14,904 nucleotides of DNA. Origin: UBA6921 sp964532385. GTDB taxonomy: Bacteria; Pseudomonadota; Gammaproteobacteria; SG8-11. The notes under the pieces were generated by a model. It worked only from the letters and a program-made list of their open reading frames with translations. It was not told where the DNA came from and ran no database searches. Below are positions 13,315 to 14,904 of the stretch, piece by piece. The first letter of the stretch is position 1. Each line of letters opens with the position of its first letter. Made by a program: the position numbers and the translations under genes. Location of the stretch: contig CAZHHW010000085.1 in assembly GCA_964532385.1 (NCBI GenBank), positions 1-14,904 of the forward strand, in the 5' to 3' direction.

Positions 13315-14016
13315 ATGAGCCTCTTTTCACGGCAGTTGCGCAGCGATGCTGATGCAAACGAAGTGTCCATGCTGATTGCCGGTACGGGAGGACTGGGTGT
13401 GGTCGGTCTGACCAAGCTGATGGCCGATTGCTTCGGCGCGCGCTTCCAGTGTGTGCATACCGAAGAGACGCGCGGCATCGCCCAGCGGCGCGCGCCGGTA
13501 TGTTCCATTGTCAGAGCCGGGCGCAGCATCCGTTCGGCGCGCCTGCCCGACGGCTTGGTGGACGTGATGCTGGCGGTCGAAGCCGCCGAAGCGCTGCGCG
13601 CCGCCTCGCACATCAGAGCAGGCACGCTCTGCATCCTGGCGGATCTGATCATCCCCGCGTCGGGGGCGATGTCCGCGGCGATTTCCGGAATTACGGTGAC
13701 GCGTGTGGTCGAGGCTCTGCAGGCGCGCGGCGCCCAGGTGCTGGTGGTGCCGGTGGCCGGCTGGCTGCATCGCGAGCGTCTGCCGGAGATGCTCAGTTCC
13801 ATCGCCGTATTCGGTGCCGCAGCTCAACTGTTTGGCTATTCGCTGGAACAGGCTGAAACGCATCTAGCGCGCCAGTTTGGCAACCGCATGTGGATGCAAA
13901 ATCGCGAGGCCTTGCACATCGGTTACGTGGTTGCGCCGGGTACCGGCCAACGGGTGAATGTGCCGCCCGTGGTGCACCGGCCGCGCGAAATCAGTTTCGA
14001 CCTGGTGGCGGTCTAA
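13315..14016 (+). CDS. 2-oxoacid:acceptor oxidoreductase gamma-type subunit (IorB-like)
   Basis: A 233-residue protein of the pyruvate/ketoisovalerate ferredoxin oxidoreductase gamma-domain family. The glycine-rich start MLIAGTGGLGVVGLTKLMADCF (19-40) and HTEETRGIAQRRAPVCSIVR (48-67) match the IorB pattern in which the second motif normally reads close to G-x-x-QRGG-S-V. Here QRRAP replaces the usual QRGG. Enzymes of this class oxidise 2-oxoacids to acyl-CoA with reduction of ferredoxin; this subunit alone lacks the thiamine-diphosphate and Fe-S domains, which would be on a separate IorA-type subunit. None lies upstream, so it may be downstream outside the window. AAAGGAA precedes ATG 13315. 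The next gene starts 1 nt after its stop. The substrate is not predictable. Confidence 0.78.
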   Translation: MSLFSRQLRSDADANEVSMLIAGTGGLGVVGLTKLMADCFGARFQCVHTEETRGIAQRRAPVCSIVRAGRSIRSARLPDGLVDVMLAVEAAEALRAASHIRAGTLCILADLIIPASGAMSAAISGITVTRVVEALQARGAQVLVVPVAGWLHRERLPEMLSSIAVFGAAAQLFGYSLEQAETHLARQFGNRMWMQNREALHIGYVVAPGTGQRVNVPPVVHRPREISFDLVAV

Positions 14017-14017
14017 C

Positions 14018-14884
14018 ATGCGTGTCGTGACATTTCCAGGTCTGGGAGCAAGTTACCCGCGCATGCTCGAGAAATATCTCGCTGCCTATTCCGATGATGC
14101 CGCGCAGATAAACAGCTGGCTGGAACCTATCGACAGTGATGCGTGCGGTGCGGAATGCGCCGCCGAGTTACGCGCGCAGGCGGAGATTCATGCGCTTAAT
14201 CTGCTTTGGTGGCGCCGTTCACGCAGTTCGCTCGCCGCCGATGCGGTGTGCGGGCACAGCTTGGGTTACTACGCTGCCCTGGTCGCCGCGGGTGTGGTCG
14301 ACGAAGCCACTTCATTCAGGTTGCTCGCGGTGGTGTTGCGCACCGTGTGGCCCGCCTTCGCCGCTCATGCGCAAAATATTCATGTATTGACCCTTCGCCA
14401 TGAAACCGATCTGGCCGCACTCGCCGCGCGTCACGGCATGGAGTTGATTGCGCAGAACAACAGCATGCAAGGCGTGTTGTATGGCGCAAGCAACGCGTGG
14501 GATGCGCTGATTCGCGAAGTGGGCGATGACCTGTTGCGCGGCGTTGCGCTGCCTACGCGGGTACCGTTCCATTCCGAAGTGATGCGCCTGCGCGCCGGTG
14601 CCTTGCGTGATGCGGTGCGCGCCGTGACCGACCGGCCCGGTGCGTGCCGTCTGCCGCTTTGGTCGCATATCGACGCCGCGCCGATCGAAACCGGCGCGCA
14701 AGCATTAGAGTTGGCGGCGGTGCAACCTTACCGCATGGTGCGCTGGGCACAATTAATGAGTGTGTTGCGCGCGCGTGGCGCGCTGGAATTTATAGAAGTC
14801 GGACCCAATCGCATCCTGACCCAGATCGCGCGTTTGAACGTGCCTCAGGTTGAAACGCGCTTCATCGATCATTTACGGCATTAG
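14018..14884 (+). CDS. Malonyl-CoA:ACP transacylase-like acyltransferase
   Basis: A 288-residue acyltransferase of the FabD/MdcH fold. The nucleophile elbow is GHSLG (79-83) with S81; the second catalytic residue is probably H185 in RVPFHSEVM (181-189); R108 may be the carboxylate-binding arginine of malonyl-specific enzymes. The C-terminal EVGPNRILTQIARLN is typical of the family. The N-terminus reads FPGLGAS where FabD has FPGQGSQ, so both glutamines are replaced, and GHSLGYY has Tyr where FabD has Glu. It probably moves malonyl or a related acyl group between CoA and an acyl-carrier protein. ATG 14018 is 1 nt after the IorB-like stop; 20 upstream in-frame codons overlap that gene and are not used. 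It is unlikely to be the housekeeping fabD because no fabH/fabG/acpP genes adjoin. Confidence 0.82.
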   Translation: MRVVTFPGLGASYPRMLEKYLAAYSDDAAQINSWLEPIDSDACGAECAAELRAQAEIHALNLLWWRRSRSSLAADAVCGHSLGYYAALVAAGVVDEATSFRLLAVVLRTVWPAFAAHAQNIHVLTLRHETDLAALAARHGMELIAQNNSMQGVLYGASNAWDALIREVGDDLLRGVALPTRVPFHSEVMRLRAGALRDAVRAVTDRPGACRLPLWSHIDAAPIETGAQALELAAVQPYRMVRWAQLMSVLRARGALEFIEVGPNRILTQIARLNVPQVETRFIDHLRH

Positions 14885-14897
14885 GGTCTGTTGACAT

Positions 14898-14904
14898 ATG
14901 AATG
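14898..14904 (+). CDS. Possible start of a further gene, cut by the window end
   Basis: An ATG at 14898 (and another, in a different frame, at 14902) lies 14 nt after the acyltransferase stop, preceded by AGGG at 14883-14886. Tight spacing suggests the operon continues, but only seven bases are visible, so the product cannot be named. Confidence 0.2.

Noticed and set aside
13155..13863. Long minus-strand frames (215 and 178 codons) opposite the IorB-like gene
   Set aside because: They have low-complexity Ser/Ala/Arg or His/Arg composition without motifs, while the plus strand encodes a clear gamma-domain protein.

Overview
The window looks like chromosomal DNA of a gammaproteobacterium. The gene order suhB / trmJ-cysE-iscR-iscS-iscA-hscB-hscA-fdx-iscX is the arrangement I know from Pseudomonas-type gammaproteobacteria. 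A bc1-complex operon (petABC) and a WaaE-like LPS-core glycosyltransferase fit a respiring Gram-negative cell. No insertion sequence, tRNA, rRNA, CRISPR array or prophage gene was seen.

Layout. Bases 1-2463 (+): the 3' end of petA (Rieske protein), then petB (cytochrome b) and petC (cytochrome c1), packed with a 1-nt gap and an ATGA overlap. A small secreted Sel1-repeat protein follows. Bases 2467-4091 (-): suhB followed by a two-domain rhodanese of the RhdA type, converging on the Sel1 gene with 3 bp between stop codons. Bases 4198-5745 (+): trmJ and cysE, divergent from suhB across a 106-bp promoter region. Bases 5746-11040 (+): an IscR-type operator and leader, then the ISC iron-sulfur cluster operon iscR-iscS-iscA-hscB-hscA-fdx-iscX. 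Bases 11087-12948 (+): a WaaE-like family 2 glycosyltransferase and a TagF-like (CDP-glycerol glycerophosphotransferase family) protein, probably envelope glycan genes. Bases 12949-13314: a 366-bp AT-richer gap with no convincing full-length gene. Bases 13315-14884 (+): a 2-oxoacid oxidoreductase gamma-subunit (IorB-like) and a malonyltransferase-like acyltransferase, apparently the first genes of another operon running off the window.

How the genes fit together. CysE makes O-acetylserine for cysteine; IscS takes sulfur from cysteine; IscA, Fdx, IscX and the HscB/HscA chaperone pair assemble and deliver Fe-S clusters; IscR senses cluster supply and controls the operon. Rieske protein and ferredoxin are among the Fe-S clients.

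The main anomaly is that iscU, the scaffold gene that normally lies between iscS and iscA, is absent: iscS and iscA are 1 nt apart. The HscB surface known to bind IscU is nevertheless retained, so an IscU or a substitute scaffold is expected elsewhere in the genome. The second point of interest is the 3' cluster, where a 2-oxoacid oxidoreductase subunit and an acyltransferase sit together behind a long leader, as might be seen at the start of an unusual lipid- or polyketide-like pathway.
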